This document shows positions 16,599 through 25,857 of a DNA stretch of 64,000 nt, piece by piece. The notes below the pieces were generated by a model. The model was given only the letters and a program-made list of their open reading frames with translations. It was not told the origin of the DNA and did no database searches. The DNA is from an uncultured Aquimarina sp. (GTDB taxonomy: Bacteria; Bacteroidota; Bacteroidia; Flavobacteriales; Flavobacteriaceae), in assembly GCA_947496705.1 (NCBI GenBank), contig CANMDW010000023.1, positions 24,844-88,843 on the forward strand, in the 5' to 3' direction. The number at the start of each line of letters is the position of its first letter. Positions within the stretch are counted from its first letter, which is position 1. Made by a program: the position numbers and the translations under genes.

Positions 16599-17471
16599 AT
16601 GAAGGGTTTTCTCAGAGGAACCGGTGTAGCCCTGGCTACGCCATTTAATGAAGATGGTTCAATAGACTATCCAGGGATTACATCATTGGTGAATTTTTGT
16701 ATCGAAGGTAAAGTAGAGTATCTTGTAGTATTAGGAACAACTGCAGAGTCTGTTACTCTTGCCAAAGAAGAAAAGAAAAACCTGATAGCGCATATAGTAA
16801 AGGTAAATAATAAAAGATTGCCTTTGGTGATTGGGATCGGGGGAAATAATACTGCAGCAATCCTCAAAGAAATGGAAGAAACCGACCTGTCGGATTTTTC
16901 AGCAATTCTTTCTGTTGTTCCAATGTATAACAAACCAAATCAAGAAGGGATCTTTCAACATTATAAAATAATAAATGATCATACTTCATTACCAATAGTG
17001 CTATACAATGTTCCGTCTCGAACCGGAACAAATATGACTGCAGAAACTACATTGCGTTTGGCTCAATTAGATAATATAATTGGGATTAAAGAGGCGGTTG
17101 GAGATTTTTCCCAGGTACTTAACATCCTTAAAGATAAGCCCAGAGATTTTTTGGTGATTTCGGGAGATGATACTTTAGCTTTACCGGCAGTGGCAGCAGG
17201 AGGAGATGGAGTGATAAGTGTGATTGGTCAGGGTTTTCCCGAAGAATTCTCAGAAATGATACGATTAGGCCTCTCGGGTGAGACCAAAAAAGCATATCAA
17301 ATCCTCTATGAGCTGTTACCAGTTATAGCCTATGCTTTTAAAGAAGGAAATCCTGCCGGAATTAAAAATATTTTGAAAGTGAAAGGTATTTGTGATGATC
17401 ATCTGCGCTTACCGTTAGTGCCGGTTTCCAAAGACCTTGCAAAAAAAATAAAAGAGTATATTGAAGATTAA
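16599..17471 (+). CDS. dapA: 4-hydroxy-tetrahydrodipicolinate synthase DapA
   Basis: DapA condenses pyruvate with aspartate semialdehyde, the first committed step to diaminopimelate and lysine. The 290-residue TIM barrel shows GTTAESVTL (substrate-binding threonines), YNVPSRTGTNMT with the catalytic tyrosine, and the Schiff-base Lys164 in IGIKEAVGDF; GGDGVISVIGQ closes the active site. The length is standard (about 292). ATG at 16599, one base after the upstream stop. Confidence 0.97.
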   Translation: MKGFLRGTGVALATPFNEDGSIDYPGITSLVNFCIEGKVEYLVVLGTTAESVTLAKEEKKNLIAHIVKVNNKRLPLVIGIGGNNTAAILKEMEETDLSDFSAILSVVPMYNKPNQEGIFQHYKIINDHTSLPIVLYNVPSRTGTNMTAETTLRLAQLDNIIGIKEAVGDFSQVLNILKDKPRDFLVISGDDTLALPAVAAGGDGVISVIGQGFPEEFSEMIRLGLSGETKKAYQILYELLPVIAYAFKEGNPAGIKNILKVKGICDDHLRLPLVPVSKDLAKKIKEYIED

Positions 17472-17485
17472 CAATTTTCATCACA

Positions 17486-18412
17486 ATGGCAAAACGCATA
17501 AAAGATCCGGGCATAGGCAAATCCTCCAGTAGTCGGGCCAAGCGATTTATCAACATAGATGGGTCTTTTAATATAAAACATATCAATAGACCCGGTTCTT
17601 TATCAGAGAGTTATGAGTATCTGATAAATATAAGCTGGACCAGGTTCTTTTTATGGGTGCTTTTGGGTTATATTGTAATCAATTCTCTTTTTGCTATTGT
17701 ATATACTTTGTTGGACATATCTAATATTGTTAAGTCTACAGGGAGTATTTTTAAAGATTTTTTGAATGCCTTCTTTTTTTCTGCCCAAACCATTACCACA
17801 GTAGGATATGGAGCCATGTCACCCAAAGGACAGCTATTTGGTATTATATCATCTTTTGAAGCCTTGATCGGATTATTAAGTTTCTCCTTTATTACAGGGT
17901 TACTTTATGGAAGATTCTCTAAACCCAGAGCCAATATCAAGTTTAGCAACAACATGATTTTAAGAAAACATAATGGAGTAGATTGTATAATGTTTAGATT
18001 AATGAGCAAAAGTGGAAATATAATGATTCGTCCTAGAATAGAAGCTACATTGGCATTATCACAGGAGGATAAAAGTAAAAAATATGTGAATAGTTTTTAT
18101 AGCCTGCAATTAGAGCGAAATGCTATTACCTATCTTCCTACGACCTGGACCGTTGTACACCCAATCGTTGAAGAAAGTCCGTTGTATGAATTTGACAGAG
18201 AAGCGCTACAACAATTAAACGGAGAAGTTTTAATATTGGTAAGTTATTATGACGAGTCTTTTGCCCAGGAGGTACATCAGGTGCATTCTTATGTGCTGAA
18301 GGATATAAAAAAAGATCAAGCTTTTATTCCGGCGTTTTATTATGACGATGATGGATATACCATACTCGATCACGAAAAACTACACAAGACCTATACCCAT
18401 ATGACTGATTAA
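17486..18412 (+). CDS. Inward-rectifier-type (KirBac) potassium channel
   Basis: A 308-residue protein with two transmembrane helices (about residues 50-75 and 115-140) flanking a pore loop whose selectivity filter TTVGYG lies in AQTITTVGYGAMSPKG. The C-terminal 160 residues form the cytoplasmic immunoglobulin-like domain of Kir channels (ANIKFSNNMILRKHNGVDCIMFRLMSKSGNIMI onward). It conducts K+, gated by the cytoplasmic domain and lipids. It lies 14 bases after dapA and may be transcribed with it. Confidence 0.92.
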   Translation: MAKRIKDPGIGKSSSSRAKRFINIDGSFNIKHINRPGSLSESYEYLINISWTRFFLWVLLGYIVINSLFAIVYTLLDISNIVKSTGSIFKDFLNAFFFSAQTITTVGYGAMSPKGQLFGIISSFEALIGLLSFSFITGLLYGRFSKPRANIKFSNNMILRKHNGVDCIMFRLMSKSGNIMIRPRIEATLALSQEDKSKKYVNSFYSLQLERNAITYLPTTWTVVHPIVEESPLYEFDREALQQLNGEVLILVSYYDESFAQEVHQVHSYVLKDIKKDQAFIPAFYYDDDGYTILDHEKLHKTYTHMTD

Positions 18413-18741
18413 GTAAATTAGAACATGTTTTAAAAAAATATAAACTGAAAATGAATAGTTTGAGGTTTTGATGAAGTTTCAAATGCTGAACATATCGAGA
18501 TATTTGCAGCATTTACTTATAGCCGTGTTATAGAACTCTGCAACAAATCATTATTTACATAGTTATTGAAATAAGCTATTATCAAGTAAGTTGATACTAC
18601 CCAGAAATGTTGATCAGCATCCTGATAACTGCCAGAATCATCTGTTAATTGAAAAGTAATAAATAAAGGCATGTGAATAGATGATCTAAAGTTTTTGTAA
18701 TACCGCAGAAATATATATTTTTGCCTGATGTTTTTTAAGCT
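18413..18741. other. Intergenic region before bamD
   Basis: These 329 bases hold no open frame worth calling on either strand and no strong hairpin. Only the promoter at 18695-18723 in the last 50 bases is recognisable. The rest is unremarkable AT-rich sequence, possibly decayed coding DNA, but no alignment to a neighbour could be made by eye. Confidence 0.4.
18695..18723 (+). promoter_or_regulatory. Promoter: TTG, 18-nt spacer, TATTTTTG
   Basis: A -33 TTG (18695-18697, within TTTTTG) is separated by 18 bases from a perfect -7 TATTTTTG (18716-18723). This is the best consensus Bacteroidota promoter in the window. It would start transcription just upstream of the bamD ATG at 18742, and probably serves the bamD-rpoZ-coaBC-DUF4835 run. 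Confidence 0.65.
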
Positions 18742-19536
18742 ATGAAGAAATTATTGTGTGTATTGATTTGTTTGTTAACCTTGGGATCCTGTAGTGAGTA
18801 TCAGAAAGTACTTAAAAAAGAGGATATTGGAGCCAAATATAGGGTAGCCGAAGAGTTGTACAAAGAAGGAAAATACAAAAAGGCGTTACGGCTTTTTGAA
18901 CAGGTGGTACCTCAATATAGAGGGAAGCCACAGGCCGAAAGAGTTATGTACTACTATGCAGATACCTATTACCAATTAGAAGATTATTATTTGGCAGGAT
19001 ATCAATTTGAAAGATTTGTAAAGTCTTATCCAAATAGTCAAAAGAAGGAAGAAGCAGCATACAAAGGAGCAAAGAGCTACTATTACTTATCTCCAAGATT
19101 TAGTCTGGATCAGACAGAGACTACCAAGGCACTGGAAAAACTTCAGGTATATATCAACACATATCCCGAGAGTGAAAATTTAAAGGAAGCCAACGATTTG
19201 GTAGCAGAACTAAGAGTGAAAAAGGAGAAAAAAGCATATGAGATCGCGAAGCAATATCACCATAGAGAAAATTATAAAGTAGCTATTACAGCATTTGATA
19301 ATTATCTGGTTGATTATCCGGGATCGCCTTTTAGAGAAAAAGTATTATATTACAAGCTAGAGTCTGAATATCTTTTGGCAATCGGTAGTTATGAAAGCCT
19401 TGTAAAAGGACGTTTGGAAACCGCACAGGGATATTATAATAATTACAAAAAATATTATAAATCAGACAGTGAGTATGCCAAAAAAGCCGAAGAATTAGGA
19501 GAAGATATAAAAACAAGACTAGAACAATATAAATAG
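18742..19536 (+). CDS. bamD: Outer membrane assembly lipoprotein BamD
   Basis: A 264-residue lipoprotein: signal MKKLLCVLICLLTLGSC with the lipobox cysteine at 17, then TPR repeats (YKEGKYKKALRLFEQVVPQYR, YYYADTYYQLEDYYLAGYQFERFVKSYP). This is the BamD/YfiO family, which with BamA inserts beta-barrel proteins into the outer membrane. The family is about 240-270 residues long. It is followed after 17 bases by rpoZ and then coaBC, an order common in flavobacteria. Confidence 0.93.
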   Translation: MKKLLCVLICLLTLGSCSEYQKVLKKEDIGAKYRVAEELYKEGKYKKALRLFEQVVPQYRGKPQAERVMYYYADTYYQLEDYYLAGYQFERFVKSYPNSQKKEEAAYKGAKSYYYLSPRFSLDQTETTKALEKLQVYINTYPESENLKEANDLVAELRVKKEKKAYEIAKQYHHRENYKVAITAFDNYLVDYPGSPFREKVLYYKLESEYLLAIGSYESLVKGRLETAQGYYNNYKKYYKSDSEYAKKAEELGEDIKTRLEQYK

Positions 19537-19553
19537 AAAATAAAGTAGAAGAG

Positions 19554-19886
19554 ATGGATTTGAAAAAAAGTAATGCGCCGGTAAACACAACTACTATTGA
19601 TAAGAATCGTATCGATCAGCCAACAGATAATATCTATGAAGCAATTTCGATAATATCAAAGAGAGCGACCCAGATCAATACCGATATAAAGAAAGAATTG
19701 CTCGAAAAACTGGATGAGTTTGCTACTTATAATGATAGCTTAGAAGAAATTTTTGAAAATAAAGAGCAAATAGAGGTTTCTAAGTTTTATGAAAGATTAC
19801 CAAAGCCACATGCTTTAGCCGTACAAGAATGGTTAGAAGGTAAGATTTACCACAGAAATACAAAGGCAGACACAGAATCTCTATAA
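19554..19886 (+). CDS. rpoZ: RNA polymerase omega subunit
   Basis: A 110-residue protein of the Bacteroidota omega/Rpb6 type. The core NIYEAISIISKRATQINTDIKKELLEKLDEF matches the conserved helices (ExxxIxxRAxQI) of omega, which helps assemble the beta' subunit. Bacteroidota omega is longer than the E. coli protein because of a C-terminal extension, seen here as YERLPKPHALAVQEWLEGKI. It sits between bamD and coaBC, 5 bases before the latter. Confidence 0.88.
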   Translation: MDLKKSNAPVNTTTIDKNRIDQPTDNIYEAISIISKRATQINTDIKKELLEKLDEFATYNDSLEEIFENKEQIEVSKFYERLPKPHALAVQEWLEGKIYHRNTKADTESL

Positions 19887-19891
19887 ATCTT

Positions 19892-21103
19892 ATGTCTATT
19901 TTAAGCGGTAAAAAGATTTTAATTGGTGTCACCGCTGGTATTGCTGCATATAAAACAGCTGGTTTAGTACGTTTATTTATTAAAACAGGAGCAGAGGTAA
20001 AAGTAGTAATGACTCCTGCAGCCAAAGACTTTGTAACACCGCTTACATTATCTACACTATCCAAAAACCCTGTGTACTCTTCTTTTTTTGATAAAGAAGA
20101 CGAAAACGCCGTATGGAATAATCATGTAGACCTGGGATTATGGGCAGATATTATGATTATCGCTCCCGCTACAGCCAATACATTATCCAAAATGGCAACG
20201 GGCAATAGTGATAATTTATTATTGGCAACATACTTGTCTGCCAAATGTCTGGTATACTTCGCCCCGGCAATGGATTTGGATATGTACAATCACCCTTCTA
20301 CTCATCAGACTTTCAAAAAATTACAGGGATTTGGCAATATAATGATTCCTGCAGAGTCTGGAGAACTGGCAAGTGGATTAGTAGGCCAGGGGCGTATGGC
20401 AGAACCTTCAACTATCATCGACTTTATAGAAAAAGATATCTTAGATAAACTTCCTTTAAAAGGTCGAAAAGTAGTAATTACTGCAGGTCCCACCTTTGAA
20501 GCAATCGATCCGGTTCGGTTTATTGGTAATCATTCCAGTGGTAAAATGGGAATCGAATTAGCCAAAGAGGCAGCCAATCTTGGAGCACAGGTACATCTGG
20601 TGTTAGGGCCTTCTTCACTTACCGTTCATCATAGCCTCATCAATGTGATCAATGTGATTAGTGCAGAAGAGATGTATAATGCAGTTGTTTCTGTCTATCA
20701 TGATTGTGATATCGCTATCGCTTCAGCAGCAGTTGCAGATTACAGACCCAAGAATATATACGACCAAAAAATCAAAAAAGGAGATGTTGGGTTTTCTATT
20801 GAGTTAGAGCGAACAAAAGACATTCTTAAATGGATGGGGAGCGAAAAGAAAAATCAGTTTTTGGTCGGTTTTGCTTTAGAAACAGAAAATGAAGAAGAGA
20901 ATGCCAAAAATAAATTGAAGAATAAAAACTTAGATCTGATTGTTTTGAATTCTCTTAATGATAAAGGTGCCGGTTTCAAAAAACAAACCAACAAAGTAAC
21001 CCTCATCAATCATAAATTAGAGATTAAAGCGTTTGATTTAAAGACAAAGTCTGAAGTTGCACAAGATATATTCAATGAAATTAATATCCTAAAGAATGAA
21101 TAG
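19892..21103 (+). CDS. coaBC: Bifunctional CoaBC (phosphopantothenoylcysteine synthetase/decarboxylase)
   Basis: A 403-residue fusion. The N-terminal flavoprotein decarboxylase half (CoaC) has GVTAGIAAYKTAGLVRLFIK, the HVDLGLWAD histidine and PAMDLDMYNHP. The C-terminal synthetase half (CoaB) starts near KGRKVVITAGPTFEAIDPVRFIGNHSSGKMG and holds ASAAVADYRP. It converts 4'-phosphopantothenate plus cysteine to 4'-phosphopantetheine using CTP. Its 3' end overlaps the next gene by 8 bases. coaE for the last CoA step lies at 27017. Confidence 0.97.
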   Translation: MSILSGKKILIGVTAGIAAYKTAGLVRLFIKTGAEVKVVMTPAAKDFVTPLTLSTLSKNPVYSSFFDKEDENAVWNNHVDLGLWADIMIIAPATANTLSKMATGNSDNLLLATYLSAKCLVYFAPAMDLDMYNHPSTHQTFKKLQGFGNIMIPAESGELASGLVGQGRMAEPSTIIDFIEKDILDKLPLKGRKVVITAGPTFEAIDPVRFIGNHSSGKMGIELAKEAANLGAQVHLVLGPSSLTVHHSLINVINVISAEEMYNAVVSVYHDCDIAIASAAVADYRPKNIYDQKIKKGDVGFSIELERTKDILKWMGSEKKNQFLVGFALETENEEENAKNKLKNKNLDLIVLNSLNDKGAGFKKQTNKVTLINHKLEIKAFDLKTKSEVAQDIFNEINILKNE

Positions 21104-21983
21104 ACTCATCGTTGTCATAATGCTTGTAGTTGGTATTGGTCTTAATGCCCAGGAATTTAATGCCAGGGTTGCCATTAATGCAGAACAAACAGGGAACCCC
21201 AATTTACAGGTATTTAAAACATTAGAGCGATCACTTACCGAGTTTATTAACAATACAAAATGGACCTCTGTAGATTATCGTACCGAAGAACGAATTGATT
21301 GCAGTTTCTTTGTTACTATTAGTAATTATGACAATGATGCGTTTTCGGCAACCATACAGGTACAGGCTTCACGACCTGTTTATGGTTCAAATTATAACAC
21401 TACGATCTTCAATGTAAATGATAAGCAGTTTAACTTTAACTATTTAGAATTTCAACCGCTCAACTATAATCCCAATAGTTTTGAATCCAATCTTATTTCG
21501 GTAGTTGCATTTTATCTATATACCATTCTGGCAGTAGATGCAGATACTTTTGAGTTAAATAGTGGTACCAAGTATTATCAGGAGGCCAAAAATATTGTGG
21601 GTAATGCTCAAGGGAGCAATACTTTAGGATGGAATGCTCAAGATGGCACTCAGTCGAGGTTTAGATTAAATGATGATTTACTATCAGGAACCTATGATGG
21701 ATATAGAACAGCCATGTATACCTACCATAGAGAAGGCCTGGATACTATGTATAATAATGTAAAAAAAGGTAAAGAAACCATTACCCAGGCTATGGAATCC
21801 CTTCAGGAACTGCATAATGTAAGACCAAATTCATATATCATGAGGGTGTTTTTTGATGCCAAGGCAGCTGAAATTTCAAATATCCTTTCTGGCGGACCTT
21901 CAGTTAATATAGCAGAGACAGTGCAAATTCTGAATAGAATTGCTCCAACATATACAGAAAACTGGAAAGATATAAAGTTTTAG
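21096..21983 (+). CDS. DUF4835 / PorD-like secreted protein
   Basis: A 295-residue protein with a cleavable signal (MNRLIVVIMLVVGIGLNAQEFNARV, cut after NAQ). The mature part begins with INAEQTGNPNLQVFKTLERSLTEFINNTKW and contains SGTYDGYRTAMYTYHREGLDTMY, which I recognise as the DUF4835 family. It is regularly encoded between coaBC and recN in flavobacteria and has been named PorD for a link to type IX secretion/gliding. The exact role is not settled. It starts inside the end of coaBC (8-base overlap), so its translation is coupled. Confidence 0.82.
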   Translation: MNRLIVVIMLVVGIGLNAQEFNARVAINAEQTGNPNLQVFKTLERSLTEFINNTKWTSVDYRTEERIDCSFFVTISNYDNDAFSATIQVQASRPVYGSNYNTTIFNVNDKQFNFNYLEFQPLNYNPNSFESNLISVVAFYLYTILAVDADTFELNSGTKYYQEAKNIVGNAQGSNTLGWNAQDGTQSRFRLNDDLLSGTYDGYRTAMYTYHREGLDTMYNNVKKGKETITQAMESLQELHNVRPNSYIMRVFFDAKAAEISNILSGGPSVNIAETVQILNRIAPTYTENWKDIKF

Positions 21984-21994
21984 AGAGTTATTTT

Positions 21995-22026
21995 TTGCAA
22001 ATCTTTTTAAAACTATAGTATCTTTA
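21995..22026 (+). promoter_or_regulatory. Probable recN promoter
   Basis: A TTG (21995-21997, in TTTTTTG) and a near-consensus -7 TATCTTTA (22019-22026) are 21 bases apart, 33 bases before the recN start. The last base of the -7 is A instead of G. Confidence 0.4.
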
Positions 22027-22058
22027 CTTCTTTTAAAAACAACAAAACCTTTCTATCC

Positions 22059-23714
22059 TTGCTTAGAGGTCTTTCTATAAAAAACTTCGCATTAATCGAA
22101 CAATTGCAGGTGTCTTTTGATACTGGTTTGATAACCATTACCGGAGAAACCGGAGCGGGAAAATCTTTATTACTAGGTGCTCTCGGACTTTTACTGGGAA
22201 AAAGGGCTGATCTGAGTAGTGTAAAAGATAGTTCTCAAAAATGCACGGTCGAAGGGATTTTTAATATAAAACAATACCATCTTACTCCTTTTTTTAAGGA
22301 AGAAGCACTGGATTATGAAGATGAAACGATTATAAGGCGAGAAATTCTTCCATCTGGTAAGTCCAGGGCTTTTATAAATGATACCCCGGTTACTTTACAA
22401 TCATTAACAGCTCTTGGTTCAAAATTAATTGATATTCATAGTCAGCACCAAACCCTTGAGGTTACAACAAATGACTTTCAGTTTGAAGTCCTGGATGCAT
22501 TGGCTGATGCCGATCGCGAAATTGAATCCTACAAAAGAGGCCTTCAGTTACTAAAAGAAAAAGAAAAAGAGATACATATACTTATAGCAAATCAGGAAGA
22601 GTTTACCAAAGAGTATGATTATAATGCTTTTCTTTTAAAAGAATTGGAAGAAGCAAAGCTGAAGCCGGGAGAATTACAAGAAATAGAAGAGCGCTACGAG
22701 CAACTTAATAATATAGAAGAGATTCAGGAGCGTTTATCGGGATCTATTGGTATTGTAGCTGCAGAAGAAATTGGAGTTTCAGATCAATTGAATACTATTA
22801 AAACAAATCTTGCTAAGATTGAATCATACTCTGGTGCTTTAAAAGAGCTTTCAGAACGAATCCAAAGCATATATATCGAATTAGATGATATACATGTTTC
22901 ACTGATGGATGAATTAGAAAAACTGGAAGCCGATCCACAGCAACTGGAAGAAATTAGTCAGCGATTACAATTATTGCATAATCTACAGGTTAAACATGCC
23001 GTTTCTACGATCGAAGAATTGATGGTAATTAAAGGGGCACTTCAGGAAAAAGTTTCTAAAACAGAGTCTCTTACCGAAGATATTGATGCACTCAGAGAAG
23101 AGATTGTAACAATTCAATCTCAATTAAATACAGTGGCAGAAAGGATTCATGAAAAAAGAAAAAAAGCACTTCCTAAACTAGTGTCAGAGTTAGAAGATAT
23201 TTTGAAAGGGCTGGGAATGCCTAACGCAGCATTTAAAGCTTCATTGGATTTACAGGAAAAGTACCTGTACAACGGAAAAGAAGTATTAGAATTTTTATTT
23301 TCTGCCAATAAAGGAGGATCTTTCGGGTCACTTAAAAAAGTAGCTTCGGGCGGAGAGTTATCAAGGATTATGATTGCTATAAAAGCTATTCTTTCGAGAT
23401 ATGCTCAATTACCAACGATTATTTTTGATGAAATTGATACGGGGGTCTCTGGAGAAGTTGCTCATAAAATGGCCGATTTGATGAAAGATATGAGCAAAAA
23501 TTTACAGGTTTTCAGTATTACGCATTTACCACAGATAGCTGCCAATGGGCAAAGTCATTATAAAGTCTTTAAGGAAGATATAGATAACACGACCGTTACT
23601 CGGCTTACATTATTAAATGAAGAAGAGCGGATCAGGGAGATTGCAGAAATGATAGGAGGAAAGAATATTTCGGATTCTGCATTAACACACGCAAGATCAT
23701 TATTACATAATTGA
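22059..23714 (+). CDS. recN: DNA repair protein RecN
   Basis: A 551-residue SMC-like ATPase of double-strand break repair. The N-terminal half-ATPase LSIKNFALIEQLQVSFDTGLITITGETGAGKSLLL has Walker A GETGAGKS; two coiled-coil arms follow (about 160-380), with VASGGELSRIMIAIKAIL (ABC signature) and IIFDEIDTGVSGEVA (Walker B) near the C-terminus. The start is TTG 22059 (LLRGLSIKNF); no ATG is available and the residues after it are those that begin the family. Full length. Confidence 0.96.
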   Translation: MLRGLSIKNFALIEQLQVSFDTGLITITGETGAGKSLLLGALGLLLGKRADLSSVKDSSQKCTVEGIFNIKQYHLTPFFKEEALDYEDETIIRREILPSGKSRAFINDTPVTLQSLTALGSKLIDIHSQHQTLEVTTNDFQFEVLDALADADREIESYKRGLQLLKEKEKEIHILIANQEEFTKEYDYNAFLLKELEEAKLKPGELQEIEERYEQLNNIEEIQERLSGSIGIVAAEEIGVSDQLNTIKTNLAKIESYSGALKELSERIQSIYIELDDIHVSLMDELEKLEADPQQLEEISQRLQLLHNLQVKHAVSTIEELMVIKGALQEKVSKTESLTEDIDALREEIVTIQSQLNTVAERIHEKRKKALPKLVSELEDILKGLGMPNAAFKASLDLQEKYLYNGKEVLEFLFSANKGGSFGSLKKVASGGELSRIMIAIKAILSRYAQLPTIIFDEIDTGVSGEVAHKMADLMKDMSKNLQVFSITHLPQIAANGQSHYKVFKEDIDNTTVTRLTLLNEEERIREIAEMIGGKNISDSALTHARSLLHN

Positions 23715-23916
23715 TTTACGTTTACTAAAGATAAATAATAAACTTATCCTGTATTAAATCACTTCAGAGCATAGAACGAATTACTTATAATGAATTACCT
23801 AAGGGAATGTTTGACCCTTTATTGAGAATTGAAGTTAATTAAACTAAAAATAGTAACGTTTTAGGACGTTTTGTTATCTTTACCGCTTGTATAATCATAC
23901 TTTAATTTACAACTAA

Positions 23917-24735
23917 ATGTCACACAATTTATTAAAAGGTAAAAGAGGGATTATTTTTGGGGCACTTGATGAGAGTTCAATCGCCTGGAAAACAGCTGAA
24001 CGTGTTTTTGAAGAAGGAGGGAGTTTTGTGCTTACCAATGCTCCGGTTGCGATGCGAATGGGCACTATAAATAGCTTGGCCGAAAAAACAAATACTCAGG
24101 TTGTACCTGCAGATGCTACTTCATTAGAAGATCTGGAAAACCTGGTAGAAAAATCAATGGAAATTTTAGGTGGCAAACTGGATTTTGTACTTCATTCTAT
24201 CGGGATGTCGGTTAATGTTAGAAAAGGGCGTCATTATACAGATCTTAATTATGACTGGAGCCAAAAAGGTTGGGATGTATCGGCCCTTTCTTTTCATAAA
24301 ACGATGCAGACTTTATACAAAAAAGAAGCTATGAATGAATGGGGAAGTATTGTAGCCCTTACCTATATGGCAGCACAGCGTGTGTTTCCTGATTATAATG
24401 ATATGGCCGATAATAAAGCATATTTGGAATCGATAGCTCGTAGTTTTGGATATTTTTTTGGTAGAGACCACAAAGTTCGGGTAAATACGATTTCTCAATC
24501 TCCAACTCCAACCACCGCAGGAAAAGGAGTGAAAGGATTTGATGGATTTATCGAGTATGCCGATACGATGTCACCACTGGGTAACGCAACTGCTGCAGAG
24601 TGTGCCGATTATACAGTAACAATGTTTTCTGATTTAACAAAGAAAGTAACCTTGCAAAATTTATATCATGATGGAGGCTTTTCTAATATGGGAGTAAGTC
24701 AGTTGGTGATGAGTAAATTTGTGGATGAAGAATAG
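23917..24735 (+). CDS. fabI: Enoyl-ACP reductase FabI
   Basis: A 272-residue short-chain dehydrogenase of the FabI type, which reduces trans-2-enoyl-ACP with NADH in fatty acid elongation. The start LLKGKRGIIFGALDESSIAWKTAERVFEEG has the FabI cofactor loop, FVLHSIGMS is the SIG motif, and the catalytic pair lies in DYNDMADNKAYLE (Tyr then Lys seven residues later). NTISQSPTPTTAGKGV is the substrate-loop region. A weak -7 TATCTTTA is at 23875-23882. Confidence 0.95.
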   Translation: MSHNLLKGKRGIIFGALDESSIAWKTAERVFEEGGSFVLTNAPVAMRMGTINSLAEKTNTQVVPADATSLEDLENLVEKSMEILGGKLDFVLHSIGMSVNVRKGRHYTDLNYDWSQKGWDVSALSFHKTMQTLYKKEAMNEWGSIVALTYMAAQRVFPDYNDMADNKAYLESIARSFGYFFGRDHKVRVNTISQSPTPTTAGKGVKGFDGFIEYADTMSPLGNATAAECADYTVTMFSDLTKKVTLQNLYHDGGFSNMGVSQLVMSKFVDEE

Positions 24736-24835
24736 TATAGCTGTTAGGAACTAAAATTATACCTCATAAAACCCCATACTTAGACCTCATTTTAGGGTTT
24801 AATTGATATTACCTGGTAATGGGTTTTTTGTTGCT

Positions 24836-24843
24836 TACTTTTG
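24836..24843 (+). promoter_or_regulatory. -7 element TACTTTTG immediately before the GT2 start
   Basis: TACTTTTG matches TAnnTTTG and ends five bases before ATG 24848 and eleven before ATG 24854. If active, the transcript would be leaderless or nearly so, which also rules out the upstream TTG start. Confidence 0.45.
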
Positions 24844-24847
24844 CCAT

Positions 24848-25852
24848 ATGGAAATGTACTTTTCTTTTATTGTGCCTGTGTATAACAGGCCAAATGAAAT
24901 TAAAGAGCTGTTGGATAGCATGTCTGTAATGAATTATCCTAAAGCTTATGAAATTGTTATTGTAGAAGACGGATCATCGAATACATCAAAAGACGTCGTG
25001 GCATCTTTTGCCGATAGATTATCTATAAGTTACTATCAAAAACCAAATACAGGTCCTGGAGATTCGCGCAACTATGGGATGCGTAAAGCCAAAGGGAATT
25101 ATTTTATTATTCTGGATAGTGATGTGATCTTACCCATAGATTATCTCTTCAAAGTAACTGATTTTTTAACCAAAAACTATGTGCACTGTTTTGGAGGACC
25201 TGACGATGCACATGAAAACTTTTCAAACCTCCAGAAAGCTATAAGTTATAGTATGACATCCTATTTGACTACCGGAGGTATTCGCGGACGAAAAAATACA
25301 TTGGGTAAATTTCAGCCCCGTAGTTTTAATATGGGGTTGTCTAAAGAAGCTTTTGAGGCTTCAGGAGGGTTTGGTGATATACATCCTGGAGAGGATCCTG
25401 ATCTTACTATCAGATTATGGAAATTAGGCTATGATACCGCACTGATTCCTGACGCCAAGGTGTTTCATAAAAGAAGAATCTCCTGGAAAAAGTTTTACAT
25501 TCAGGTCAATAAGTTTGGACTGGTGAGACCGATACTCAACCTGTGGCATCCCGAAACTGCAAAGATCACCTATTGGTTTCCGGTATTATTTCTCTTGTAT
25601 ACGTTGTTTTCTGTAATAGCAGCATCTTTTGGATGGTGGTATTTTATAGCGATATGGAGTGTGTATTTTATGGTAATATTTCTGGGAGCAATAATAACCT
25701 ATAGAAATATTTTGATTGGAATACAAGCTATTCTGGCAGTTTGGATACAATTTTATGGATATGGAAAAGGATTCCTAAAATCTTATTATTATATTCATCT
25801 ATTAAAAAAAGTTCCTGAAAAACAATTTAAGACCCTGTTTTTCTCAAAGTAA
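24848..25852 (+). CDS. Family 2 glycosyltransferase with C-terminal membrane segments
   Basis: A 334-residue GT-A enzyme. It opens MEMYFSFIVPVYNRPNEIKELLDSM; IVEDGSS, the metal-binding ILDSDVILP (DxD) and the catalytic-region GEDPDLTIRLWKLGYD are present. The last 90 residues contain two or three hydrophobic helices (WFPVLFLLYTLFSVIAASF and following). It probably transfers a sugar to a lipid-linked or surface glycan; the acceptor is unknown. ATG 24848 or 24854 is preferred to the in-frame TTG at 24803, because a -7 element TACTTTTG lies at 24836-24843, leaving almost no leader. Confidence 0.88.
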   Translation: MEMYFSFIVPVYNRPNEIKELLDSMSVMNYPKAYEIVIVEDGSSNTSKDVVASFADRLSISYYQKPNTGPGDSRNYGMRKAKGNYFIILDSDVILPIDYLFKVTDFLTKNYVHCFGGPDDAHENFSNLQKAISYSMTSYLTTGGIRGRKNTLGKFQPRSFNMGLSKEAFEASGGFGDIHPGEDPDLTIRLWKLGYDTALIPDAKVFHKRRISWKKFYIQVNKFGLVRPILNLWHPETAKITYWFPVLFLLYTLFSVIAASFGWWYFIAIWSVYFMVIFLGAIITYRNILIGIQAILAVWIQFYGYGKGFLKSYYYIHLLKKVPEKQFKTLFFSK

Positions 25853-25857
25853 TTACT